Part shown: positions 18,897 through 28,635 of the stretch, one piece after another
Layout of the letters: each line of letters opens with the position of its first letter
Position numbering within the stretch: position 1 is the stretch's first letter
Assembly: GCA_029834535.1 (NCBI GenBank)
Contig: JAQMWT010000309.1
Span: forward strand, 62,001-126,000
From: Chrysophaeum taylorii
Lineage: Eukaryota > Sar > Pelagophyceae > Pelagomonadales > Pelagomonadaceae
Length of the DNA stretch: 64,000 nucleotides
Reading direction: 5' to 3'
Notes under the pieces: generated by a model
Database searches by the model: none
What the model was told of the DNA's origin: nothing
The model's input: only the letters and a program-made list of their open reading frames with translations
Position numbers and translations under genes: made by a program

Positions 18897-20099
18897 AACC
18901 CTCGGCTCTGATTCTGTGGCAGGATGAGAAAAAAGAATGACCGCCGCCCATCGGGCTGCTGACGCGGGAGAGGATCGGGTTGAGGGGCAAACTCAAAGGA
19001 TAATTAGCGGAGCGTGCGCTGAATAAAAGCAGCTTAGACTGGCGAGCGGAAAGGGGAAGAACTGTGGTGCGTGAGTATCGGGTTAGTCTCGCCTTTTCGT
19101 GGTGCGTTGATGACTTGGGGGCCGTCTGCCGGAGGAGCCTGGTGCCCGCAGCAGTTGGGGTCGAAGGCGCTGGGTCGGTCGTCGAGACTGAAAGCGTTGG
19201 ATGCTGACACGAGGGCGACCTGTTTTGTTTTTTTTCGAAACGAGAAACCAGAATTAATTGTCCTCCGGTCGGCGTCGCCTCATCGCACCACGGCTCGCGG
19301 AGATGTGCGCGGAGGAGTGCGTTTTCATCACGGTTCGTCGACGTCGCGTCCGGCGCTGCCTCCGTTTCGGTGATAATACGCAGATGTGATATTGCCGTTG
19401 GAAGAAACTAGCCGTCGTTCCGAAGAGTCAGAAAGATAAGTCTTCGAAGGCTCGAGGCGTGGGCCTTCCACTACTCGGCGAAAGCAGGGAAGTCGAGGGC
19501 ACAGTTCGAGGTCATAAAACAAGCGGCGGCAGTTCGAGGGTGTATTCATTCCTTCATTCGTCTCTGCCAATTCGTCTCTGGCAGAGACGCGCGCGTCGTC
19601 GGAATCACCGACACCAGCGAGAGCCATCGCGAGGCAGAATCGCGCGCCACAGCTCGCCGTCCTTCTAGGATGGACCAACCATCCATCGTCGTGAAGTTCG
19701 GCGGCGAGGAGGACGTAGAACGTAGACGTCCCAAAAGGACGAGACAAAGGAAGGGATGAGCCGACCAGAACGCTGTCATCATCTCCTCAACCTTCTCAAC
19801 GAACCGGTTCTCAGGTGCCGGCCACGATACATTGGCGACAGATCGGCATTGTGCACGGCCAAAGTTCCAATGGCAGGAGAAGCTTTTAGTGAGAAGCGCT
19901 AGAGCGTGCCTTGGCTGGGCGCTACAAGAAGAAGGGTCGGAGATATGGTGATGATGTATGTCTTTTCGGGCTGAAGATTACCACTCGATAATGGTGACGC
20001 TTTCTTTCTTTCTGTCTGACGTGTCATAAATAATATGCGGAGAGAGCTGACTCACTCACTCACTCACTACGAATCGAAATATATTACTAGGTCGACTCA
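18897..20099. other. Spacer between the inverted helicase arms
   Basis: 1.2 kb between copies B and C. The 18985-19075 part (AAAGCAGCTTAGACTGGCG) resembles 20941-21010 and 48030-48180. A minus-strand frame at 19328-19747 (139 codons) lacks recognisable motifs and may be chance. A (CACT)n tract lies at 20050-20069. Confidence 0.35.
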
Positions 20100-21144
20100 T
20101 CCTAACTACTAATCGACAGATGTTTGTCTGTCTGTTTGTTTGTCCCTCGATTTAGGGTAAGGATCAGGTAGGCGCGAGAGTAAGGATCAGGTAGGCGCGA
20201 GAGCCAGACAGTGATCCTCCAAGCCGTCTACGGCGACCTCGCAGACTATTTCCACGACCCGCGGCGGCTCTTTCAGCGTGCCATTCTCACGCCCCGTCGA
20301 AACGATGTTGTCGATGCTGACAACGCGCGCATGACCGCGGCCTTTTTTCCCGGAGACGAGGCGTCGGAGTTCTTTTCGGCTGACTAGGCTGGGTCGGAAG
20401 ACGACGCCTCGCTCTCAAGAGTCGAGTTTTGAACTCCCTGACAACCAACGCATGCTGACTTTGATCGCGAGCTTAATGTCTTCGCAACCTCGACCCGTCG
20501 CACGGCCACTGCAACGGTACCAGATACATGATCGATCGTGTCGTTGTCACCGAGGCTCCTCCAACCTGTATCCCGTAAGGCCCGCCGACGCCAAACGATC
20601 AACAAGAGCCAGGGCCAGACGCCCCGCGAGGTCGGCGTCCTCTTGCCCAAGCCCGTCTTCTGCCACGTCCAGCTCTACGTGGCTCTCTGTCGATCGGCAA
20701 CCCCGAAGATATCGTCTTCTGAGTCGACGACTCCACCCTACCCCACACGTGCTGCGCAATACCGACAAGCCCCCTCCCGGCGTCTACACGCGCACGGTAG
20801 GTGAACTTACTGGGACCAGGTGGACTTACTGGGGTTTGAGATTGGGACTAGGTGAACTTACTGACCAGGTGAACTTACTGGGACCAAGTGAACTTACTGG
20901 GGTTTTTAGAGTGAACGCAAAGGCTAGCGGCGTGTACGGATAAAAGCAGCTTGGATTGGCGGAGGTGAGAGCGACGAGCTCGAAGGAGAGTGGGGTGAGT
21001 GGATGTGAGCACGAGTGGGCTTACGCCGAACTTACTGGGGTTAGAGATTGGGACTAGGTGAACTTACTGGGACCAGGTGAACTTTCTGGGGTTAGAGATT
21101 GGGACCAGGTGAACTTACTGGCGAACTTACTGGCCTCCACTTGT
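20100..21144 (+). mobile_element. Helitron/PIF1 helicase element, copy C (right inverted arm)
   Basis: Begins with the conserved TCCTAACTACTAATCG terminus. It then encodes, with frame changes, VYGDLADYFHDPRRLFQRAI, LTPRRNDVVDADNARM and the best-preserved block INKSQGQTPREVGVLL..VFCHVQLYVALCR (about 20590-20700). These are motifs V and VI at the C-terminus of PIF1-type helicases of Helitrons. The GGTGAACTTACTGG tandem array follows to 21137. The match to copy B continues to CACTTGT at 21138-21144. The Rep domain and N-terminal helicase are absent, so it is a deletion derivative. The start after an A and the 5'-TC end fit Helitrons, but I see no convincing CTRR 3' end. Confidence 0.6.
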
Positions 21145-21244
21145 TGATAAATTAAGTAGCAGTCTTATTTATTTATTAATATAAAAACAGTTTAGTTATT
21201 TATTTATTTATGGCTACATAATAATAATAATAAAGGAATGTAAT

Positions 21245-24037
21245 TTATTGGATCGCGCAGCGACAGCCGCCAGTGCCTGCGACCTCGACGTGCGGTGGCT
21301 GTTGATCGTGGTGCTCCTGGTATTGGGGGGGTGGTGTTTTCTTGGGGTTTAAGATCTGTGGCTCGTCGTTTGGCGTTTCTTTCGGCGCCGGGGGCGCGTC
21401 GGTCTTCTTCAAAGCAGTTGTCTGCTGCTGCTGCTCGCGGCTCTCGACGCGCTTTACTGCCGCCAGCACCTCGTCTTCAAGGAGAAACTCGAAGGAGTCA
21501 TCGTCCGGAGGAGGTCCAGAAAGCATTAAAGAGTAGAGGGGCGGCGTCCTGGTAGCGTTTATCTTGTGGGCGTCCGACACGAGAATCGAGACCTCGAGTG
21601 GTCCGACATCGATACATCTCGAATCAAAATAAAAGTCCCGGGACGGCGTAACGAACGCGCCGGGCATCGGGCCGCGCCAATCGACAACACTCTTAGCGGC
21701 GGCGGCGGCGGTTTCGGTTTCGGTTTCGGCGGCGCGAATAATAAAGTCTCGGCCGTTTGGCGCCAAAGCTCCCCAGAGCCTTCTGGATCCCGGAGAGTCG
21801 CAGCTTCTGACGACTTGGATCTCGTAGCTCTTGTCGCCAAGCAAGAGCGACGACTCGCCGCGCCACAGCACTGGGTTCTTCGAGGCAGGCGCCAGGAGAT
21901 GCTGCGCGAGCCTGGACATCGCGAAGAAGAGCGAACCTTCGCCCGTGCCGGCGGGCTTGTCGACGGCAGCTCCCGGAACGCTCACGACAGCGCGCTCCGT
22001 CTCGATACGGGACGCTTTCAGGCCGCAAATTCCCGCTCCGTCCACGTCGACGTCCACGAACGTCGCGACCGCGCTCACGACGCAGGCTCTCGTCGTCGAC
22101 TTTGTCGACTTTTTTGTTGTCGTAAGTCTCTTGTATTTTTTGAGAATCTTCCGAGCTCTGTGGATGTCGCGGCCGGTGCATTTCCGGATCGCGAGCCGGA
22201 CGCGGATCGCCGAAGCGTCGAAGAGCACCGAGTTCCTCGGAACGTCGAGCTCTAGGAGGCCCTCGCGGATCGCGACGTTCGACGCCGAAGCCAACGTCGA
22301 CTCGTAGGCCCCCGATACCCCAACATCAACGACCGAAATCGTGAGTTTTTCGGAAAACGGGAGCTCCAGGTCCTCGCCGGAGGAGGAGGAGTAGACGACG
22401 ACCCTGTTATCGTCGTCGTCGACGGTCGCGCCTTTTCCCGTGCGCTTGGACCCGACCTCGAGCCTCACGTCCGAGAGGATATCGGTGGACACGTTACAGA
22501 CTTCGAGCGGGGCTACGAGAAGCAAAGGGTCGTCGAGGTTCGTGTAGGCTCGGGCGAAGTTCATCGCAGCCGTACGCTTTTCGCACTTGAGGTGGCGTCG
22601 CGCGAGGGCCCTCAGCGCGGCCGCGCGCGGCACTTCCATCACCGAGTCGTACCACAACTGCTCGGCGTACAAAGCGACCGCAACCCGCGGCTCGAGGCGA
22701 TGATCGTCGCCGCCTTTCATCTGCCGCCAGCTCGACAACGCCGCATCGACGACGGCCGACGAAGAATTGAATAGCCTGCGCTTCACGAGCTCGCGAGCTC
22801 TAGCTCGCTCGTCGCCCAATTGATCTGGATACGCGTAGAACTTTCCCTGACGCGTCACGCAGCACGTCTCGTTCAGTTCGTAGTAAAGCTCGCCCGACGT
22901 GTGGCGGAAGATGCCGCATTTTATTTGGGACCGAAGGAGCTTCCGAATCGCGACGTACCGAGCGGCGCGACGCCACTCGCCAAACCACCTCCGCCACCGG
23001 CCCTTCCTCCGCTCGATATCCCCCAGAACCTTCCCGGCCACCAACCCCCAAAAGTGTCTTTTCTTCGGGGCTTCGGAGAACCTCGGGTCCTCTTCCTGGG
23101 CAAAAAACGTCTGGCTTCTTGCCGCATCCTGTCGCCGCCGATGGCCGCTCAGCAGCCTCGCCGAGCAGTCGAGGATCACCGACAAAAACTCCGGAAACAA
23201 AGAGATTTTCAGTCCGTTTACGCTCAGATCGACGTCTGCCTTCGAGACCCACGGCAGCAACAGACCAGAAGACCCCTCTTCTTCTTCCTCTTCTTCTTCG
23301 AGCATCGAGACGGGCGGCAGCTCCGCGATCGCGCCGGCGACGTTCGACAGGTCGAGCGCGAATCTCGCTCGGGCGCTTCCGCATTCAAACCCCTTTTTTC
23401 CCGCGCACTCCACCTCGACCCCCGACACGTCCAAGATCTTCTTCACAACCGCTGCTGTTTTTTTCGGGGGGCTTTCGTCTCCTCCCACCGTAATCTCCGC
23501 GATTCTCAGATCCGTGACGACATCCGAACCGACGCCGTCGCCGACAAATCGCTCGTTCGATCTAGACTCGACGCGCACGTGGACCTTCCGCACTTCCAGA
23601 CGGCTCGACTTGGCCAGCGCGAGGATCGTATCGGCGAGGCCGGAGGAGGGCCCTTCGAGGATCTCTTTAGGGGGGTTGTCCATCGTTTGCGGGCTCCGCA
23701 GGTAATTCGTCCAGTACAAGTTTATCGCGATCTCGACAGCGCGCCGCGCCGTTTCTACATCGCACGCGTACTCCTGGGTCCTCAGCACCACGTGGATGTC
23801 CTCGATCCGCACCACGAGCTCCCCGGTCAGAGGGAGCGTAATCACCAGGCTCCCGCAGTGCCCAGATATCGGGTCCAACGGCAACAGCATCCGCGACAGT
23901 TCGTTTGTATCGAGTCTCAAATCCGACAACTCGATCGTCCCGCCCAGCGAGATCGACACCTTGTCGGCGCTAAAGTCGCGCAGCCACCTCCCGCAGAGTC
24001 GCCGCACGAACTTCTCCAGCAGGTAGCTCAGGACCAT
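21245..24037 (-). CDS. Chorein/VPS13-like lipid-transfer protein with C-terminal CaaX box
   Basis: 930 residues in a single exon. The N-terminus (LSYLLEKFVRRLCGRWLRDF, then VSISLGGTIELSDLRLDTNEL and LPLTGELVVRIEDIHVVLR) is a canonical chorein N domain, the cap of the rod-shaped VPS13/ATG2/BLTP proteins. These proteins move lipids between membranes at contact sites. The following 600 residues alternate beta-rich stretches with disordered acidic insertions, as in the repeating-beta-groove part. At 930 residues it is far shorter than VPS13 (over 3000) and somewhat below the BLTP3 type. The Pro/Gln-rich tail ends in C-A-I-Q, a prenylation-type CaaX sequence preceded by another Cys. This suggests a lipid anchor at the C-terminus (inference). 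The ATG at 24037 is right for a chorein start. Confidence 0.8.
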   Translation of the reverse strand: MVLSYLLEKFVRRLCGRWLRDFSADKVSISLGGTIELSDLRLDTNELSRMLLPLDPISGHCGSLVITLPLTGELVVRIEDIHVVLRTQEYACDVETARRAVEIAINLYWTNYLRSPQTMDNPPKEILEGPSSGLADTILALAKSSRLEVRKVHVRVESRSNERFVGDGVGSDVVTDLRIAEITVGGDESPPKKTAAVVKKILDVSGVEVECAGKKGFECGSARARFALDLSNVAGAIAELPPVSMLEEEEEEEEGSSGLLLPWVSKADVDLSVNGLKISLFPEFLSVILDCSARLLSGHRRRQDAARSQTFFAQEEDPRFSEAPKKRHFWGLVAGKVLGDIERRKGRWRRWFGEWRRAARYVAIRKLLRSQIKCGIFRHTSGELYYELNETCCVTRQGKFYAYPDQLGDERARARELVKRRLFNSSSAVVDAALSSWRQMKGGDDHRLEPRVAVALYAEQLWYDSVMEVPRAAALRALARRHLKCEKRTAAMNFARAYTNLDDPLLLVAPLEVCNVSTDILSDVRLEVGSKRTGKGATVDDDDNRVVVYSSSSGEDLELPFSEKLTISVVDVGVSGAYESTLASASNVAIREGLLELDVPRNSVLFDASAIRVRLAIRKCTGRDIHRARKILKKYKRLTTTKKSTKSTTRACVVSAVATFVDVDVDGAGICGLKASRIETERAVVSVPGAAVDKPAGTGEGSLFFAMSRLAQHLLAPASKNPVLWRGESSLLLGDKSYEIQVVRSCDSPGSRRLWGALAPNGRDFIIRAAETETETAAAAAKSVVDWRGPMPGAFVTPSRDFYFDSRCIDVGPLEVSILVSDAHKINATRTPPLYSLMLSGPPPDDDSFEFLLEDEVLAAVKRVESREQQQQTTALKKTDAPPAPKETPNDEPQILNPKKTPPPQYQEHHDQQPPHVEVAGTGGCRCAIQ

Positions 24038-24249
24038 CTTTCTTATATTACTTTATTTTACTTATGTGTGGGCGACAGACGCTTCCTCCCTCCTCAATTG
24101 AATGATCTGATCCGATTTGGGGGTGTCTTTTGGTATAATGTATACTGTATACTGTATACTGTATACTGTACTGGGGGGGAAAAAACAAGAAGAAGAAGAA
24201 GAAGAATTCTTTCGTGTTCTTGTCTTGTCTTGTCTTGTCTTGTCTTGTC

Positions 24250-24290
<41 letters not shown>

Positions 24291-25509
24291 GCTTCTTTTT
24301 TTTCAAGGTGTGTGCCGGCCCGGCCGATCACACGACGATTACGGTGTGTGCGCACGACGTGCGCCGCCGCCGCCGCCGCCGCTTGGACCTACACCCAGGC
24401 GGCAGGGCCGCCTTTTCTTGCGTACCTCCAGGAGGTACGAATGAATCACCACGGCCCGGAACCGCAGAAAACCATGACGTCACTTAATTGAATTTCTGAT
24501 GTCACCAGAATTTTCTTTTCCAGGTCTGTCTCGCGCCCTCCAAGTTCCGTCGTCGTCGCTATAATAACACGAAGCGAAGAAAAGGCGATATGCCCCATCT
24601 TGGAAGGTGCGCCAGGCGGGTCCAGAACCGCCGGGAGCTTCAACTACACACCGCCGCCGCTTTTTAGAGAGATTGCTTACTCCACCGGCTTATTATTATG
24701 AGAAACTCGGTAGGTGTGGATATTCTCTTTCACATCAAAGAAAGCCCATCAGAAGAGGGAAAATGCGACGAGTTGGCGGAGGAGCAATTCGAGGGCCGCG
24801 TGGATCGAGGTTTTGCTTTGAAAGATTATCTTCGACCTCGACGCTCGTGAACCACCATCTTTCGGACGACGCCCGCTGGACCTCCTTCGAGGAACGAACT
24901 TTTCTATTGTCGAGCTCCGCCCATAGAAAGAAACCAGCTCGGAATACTACCTGCTGTCCCTTCGCGGCTGTCCTTGGTCGTGTCGGCGATGTCCCCCCTG
25001 GCACAAAGTGAAACTTTTGGTGTGTCGCAGCAAAGCCAGTAGATAGAGCGCGGGCTGGGCAAACATCATCCAGCCACGCCGCGGATTAGGATACTTGGCT
25101 TGTCGCGGAAGTACTAGGTCTTTTTTCTACGGACGGACGGACGGACGGACGGACGGACGGAGGGCACCCTTGTCAATGGAGATAGTGGCGTGTGGGGCCA
25201 GAGGCAGCAGCAGGAAGCCACCACCGCATCTTGTTGTTTTCCCGTCCGGGGCACGCGGAGCTGTCGGCGAGGATCAATGATATATCACCGTATCTCGATC
25301 GACTCCGCACTTTCAAAGGCCGACTGGTGGTGGCTCGAGCCTGGAGGAGGAGGAATGAATGAATAAATTATATAACCCTCCCTCGGCAGAGAGTTGTTGG
25401 TTGTATAACCAAATGATGATGGTGCTGGGGGGGGTAAGTTATTACATATCCTAAAAAGAGGCATCAGCCGCCGTTACTCAAGGAAGATAACACAAGAACA
25501 CTATCATAT
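24038..25509. other. Divergent intergenic region with microsatellites and a small ORF
   Basis: Lies between the chorein gene (minus) and the MAPK15-like gene (plus). It holds a GTATACT tandem at 24136-24171, (TGTCT)n at 24221-24249, (CAG)13 at 24250-24290 and (GGAC)n at 25131-25161. A 50-codon plus-strand frame (24698-24850; KESPSEEGKCDELAEEQFEG) looks coding-like but has no recognisable relatives. It could be a small protein or an exon. Confidence 0.4.
24250..24290. repeat. (CAG)n microsatellite
   Basis: About 13 uninterrupted CAG triplets, preceded by six TGTCT units. Confidence 0.95.
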
Positions 25510-26665
25510 ATGGAGAAGTGCGAGGAGTCGGTCGAGAAGCACGTGAAGCGAAGGTTCGAGATGTGCCAGAAGCTCGGGAAGGGGGCGTACGGAATCGTGT
25601 GGAAGGCCGTCGAACGCAAGACGCAGAAAACCGTCGCTCTGAAAAAGTGCTTCGATGCTTTTCGGAATGCAACCGACGCACAGCGAACGTTTCGGGAAAT
25701 CATGTATCTCCAGAAGCTCTCCGGCCACGAGAACATCATCAGGCTCCAGCACATGATCAAAGCCGAAAACGATCGCGATATTTACTTGACGTTTGACTTT
25801 ATGGAGACAGACCTTCACGCCGTGATACGAGCGTGAAACAACCACCCCCCCATCAGCGTCGTCGTCGTCTTTCCTTTCCTTTCCTTTCCTTGAAAAAAAA
25901 GCGCAATAAACCAAACGTAGGTCGATTCTCGAGGAAGTGCACAAAAAATACATTATTTACCAACTTCTGAAAGCCCTCAAGTACATGCATTCGGGCGAAC
26001 TCGTGCACCGCGACATAAAACCGTCCAACCTTCTCCTGAATTCCGATTGCCACGTCCGCGTCTGCGACTTTGGACTGTGTCGCAGCGTCAGGGTAGAAGC
26101 GAAGGAAACGGCGCCCGCTTTAACCGACTACGTTGCGACGAGATGGTATCGCGCACCGGAAATCTTGCTCGGGTCGCCGACGTACACGAAGGGCGTCGAT
26201 ATGTGGGCCGTCGGCTGTATTTTGGGCGAGATGCTTTTCGGAAAACCGGTCTTTCCCGGGACATCGACCGTCAATCAACTTGAAAAAGTTATCGAATTCA
26301 CTGGCATGCCGGCGCCGGAGGACATTGCGGCGGTGGGATCGCCCTACGCGTCGACCATGTTGGAGTCGATTGGCGCGGTGCCGAAAAAAAATCTCCAAGA
26401 AGCAGCGCCACCCCTGCTTCCGGCGACGCTTCTCTTTAACCCGCACGATCGAAAATCGGCGGCATCAGCTCTCGACGATCCTTACGTCTCCGACTTTAGA
26501 AGCACCGAAGACGAGCCCGAATATCCCGACGGACAAATTTCGATTCCCGTCGACGACAACACCAAACTTTCCGCAACCGACTACCGCGACGCCCTCTACG
26601 CCCACATCGTAGCCCTCAAAAAAGAACGTGGGCGCTCCAACTCCGCCGCCCCAGCCCCCTCCTGA
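25510..26665 (+). CDS. MAPK15: MAPK15 (ERK7/8)-like protein kinase
   Basis: Two exons (25510-25832 and 25921-26665) give 355 residues. The glycine loop is GKGAYG (23-28), the ATP lysine K45 (VALKK), the catalytic loop [12 protein letters not shown] (137-148), then DFG (157-159), the activation motif T176-D177-Y178 and [10 protein letters not shown]. The block [20 protein letters not shown], the long match around [20 protein letters not shown], and [20 protein letters not shown] are diagnostic of MAPK15 rather than ERK1/2. Human MAPK15 has TEY, whereas this protein has TDY. It also lacks the long C-terminal tail of the animal protein. MAPK15 phosphorylates itself and works in cilium formation and autophagy. 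The start [16 protein letters not shown] fits the family N-terminus. Confidence 0.9.
25833..25920 (+). other. Intron of the MAPK15-like gene
   Basis: 88 bp, GTGAAA..CGTAG, with a (CTTTC)n pyrimidine tract. Splicing splits an Ala codon and gives [16 protein letters not shown], colinear with the family. Without splicing, the frame stops at 25834. Confidence 0.85.
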
Positions 26666-26947
26666 AACTTTTAATTAGGAATCATCATCATCAGATTCGA
26701 GAGTCGTGAACGTTAGATCGAGAACCCTCTCAGCACCGACGACGACTGTGCTGATCGAACGAAGAACGGGCGCTGCGCTTCGCGCGCCTGGATCTGCCCA
26801 GCCACCTCGCAGGCGGTGGTGGTGGTGATCAAGCTGGTCTCGTCCTCCGGCTGGAGATCTTTTTTTTTACATCACAGCGGAAAAGAAAATAAATGAATGA
26901 ATGATCCCACCATTTACATTACATTACATTACACCCTCGAGAGTAAG
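26666..26947. other. Intergenic; (TTACA)n repeat
   Basis: 282 bp with GGTGGT runs near 26810-26830 and an ATTAC tandem at 26914-26932, just upstream of the GNAT start. Confidence 0.4.
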
Positions 26948-27616
26948 ATGTGGTGGTGGTGGTGGTGCTTCTCCGTCCTCCTCAGAAGAGGCGCCAGCGG
27001 CCTGCAGGTGGGGTACGCGCAATGGAGAGATCTTGCGGGGATGTCGGGTGTGGTGTGCGAGGCGTTCGGATCATCCCACGAACCTCGTTTCGTGAGCACT
27101 ATCGCCCGGCGCAGCGCGTGGATGGTCGCCTTTGGCCGCAGGCTCGGCGCTGTGGAGCGCGGTGATCTGCGACCCCACGCTCTCCTCGTCGCGCGCGACG
27201 CTTTTGGGGTCGTGGGCGTGAGCGAGATAGGCCTCCTCCCCGCGCCACCAGGGGTCAACGGCCTGCCCTCGCTCGCGTCCGAACTCAACGCGGAATGGCG
27301 CGGCGTCGCCCTCTCGAACGTAATAGCCTTCGCGAACGATGTTCCGACGATCGCTAATGTCGCCGTCGCCAAGCGCGCGCGCCGCAAAAGAGTGGGCACG
27401 GGCCTCGTGCGCTTCGCGCAACGCGCCATTCTCGATCACCCCAACTGGTCGGACTACAGGACCCGGGTCCAAACGCCCAAACTGTATGCGCGCGTCACCG
27501 ATCCCCAGGCCCTCCGCTTCTGGGCCGCCTGCGGCTTCCGCCAGCTCGGGGGCCGCGTCTCCGACGTCAGGGGCCAGTCCGGCGTCTGGCTGGCGCGGGA
27601 TCTCGCGTCAACTTAA
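26948..27616 (+). CDS. GNAT-family N-acetyltransferase
   Basis: About 222 residues from the ATG at 26948. An earlier in-frame ATG (26897) would add 17 residues from a microsatellite and is less likely. A hydrophobic/basic N-terminus (MWWWWWCFSVLLRRGASG) could be a signal or plastid transit sequence. The GNAT fold follows: SEIGLLPAPPGV, then the acetyl-CoA pyrophosphate loop region TIANVAVAKRARRKRVGTGL (motif A, R/Q-x-x-G-x-G/A as R-K-R-V-G-T-G). The C-terminal strand LYARVTDPQALRFWAACGFR matches the typical N..A...Y...GF ending. The substrate is unknown. The gene is intron-less and follows the MAPK15-like gene on the same strand. Confidence 0.8.
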   Translation: MWWWWWCFSVLLRRGASGLQVGYAQWRDLAGMSGVVCEAFGSSHEPRFVSTIARRSAWMVAFGRRLGAVERGDLRPHALLVARDAFGVVGVSEIGLLPAPPGVNGLPSLASELNAEWRGVALSNVIAFANDVPTIANVAVAKRARRKRVGTGLVRFAQRAILDHPNWSDYRTRVQTPKLYARVTDPQALRFWAACGFRQLGGRVSDVRGQSGVWLARDLAST

Positions 27617-28635
27617 CTTCATAATGCTACATCGGGGGTCGGGCTCGCGAAGCGGCGCCTCTGCTGCAAGAATTGGTCGCGGCGAGGTCGCCGTCGTCGA
27701 CGCGTGGCCTGGCCGTTGTAGAAGGTGTAAATGCAGGCTTCGATTCCCCGGATTGTCGTCCGACTGTTTTAAGATCATAGTCCGACCGTTTTAAGATCAT
27801 AGTCCGACCGCCGAGTAACTTGGGGCCGAAACGATTCGCCGCACCCAGCTGTCGCCACGATCCAGGCTTTAAGAACTAACGCGCTTATTCGTCCGTCGTC
27901 GCGAGAGGCAGCACACAAGCGGAACGGCGAGGCTGTCTTCGAGTCGACAGAGCCTTTCGAGGTTAACTCGAATGAAATCGCGGCGGCATAAGCTTCCTTC
28001 GCAACCTGTAACTTTGCATCACAAACTCGTCGTCCAACTTCTCCCTCGCGGAATCGATTGGAGCCGTGCCTCCCAACGTGTGGCATTCCGCCGGAAGTCA
28101 TCGCTTCATCCGCCGTATCCAATGCGATGCTGCCGTCGCCAAGGCAGGTCGTCGAGCGGCTCTCCGACACATTTTCCATCAACCAAAATTTTTATTTTGC
28201 GTCCCTCGCGCCGGCTTTCGCTGTGAAAAAAGCCGCGCGACGTGCAGCCCATCAGGTCGTCTACGCAGCACGCAATGCTTGCCGCTCTCCTGGCGCATCT
28301 TTCTTCGGAAGTGCAGTTCGGAGGTAATAACTAACTAACTCACTTCGTCGCACTCCGCAATGTGGATGAAAAAAAAAATTGACTCCTCGAAGTTAGTTAG
28401 TTAGTTCTCTTATGAGTTACTGGCAGCAGCAGCATGCGGCCTCTGGCAACACATCATCACAGGGCGGCGCTTTTCCCTGGCCTTTTCCGTCTGGCGCCGG
28501 CCTACTACTACTACAAACACCATTTTGGTTTGCAGCCCCCCAGTCCTGTGCACAAACAAACAAAAGAAGTGCTGTCACGCTTACCCCCCCGAGGTGACCT
28601 TTGGTTTTCTGAATCGACGAGAGCTCAAATATATT
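27617..28635. other. Long intergenic region, possible decayed gene
   Basis: A direct repeat (TTTTAAGATCATAGTCCGACCG) occurs twice at 27768-27810. The plus frame 28058-28324 (IPPEVIASSAVSNAMLPSPR, FSINQNFYFASLAPAF) looks coding-like without recognisable relatives, and the minus frame 27775-28182 competes with it. TTAG-type repeats face each other at 28327-28342 (AACT)n and 28391-28406 (TTAG)n. Confidence 0.3.

Noticed and set aside
22820-24487. 555-codon plus-strand frame opposite the chorein gene
   Set aside because: Arg/Pro-rich shadow that runs on through microsatellites; the chorein N-terminus lies on the other strand.
27720-27765. B-box-like GGCTTCGATTCCC suggesting a tRNA gene
   Set aside because: No matching A-box, anticodon stem or acceptor stem in the preceding 70 bases.
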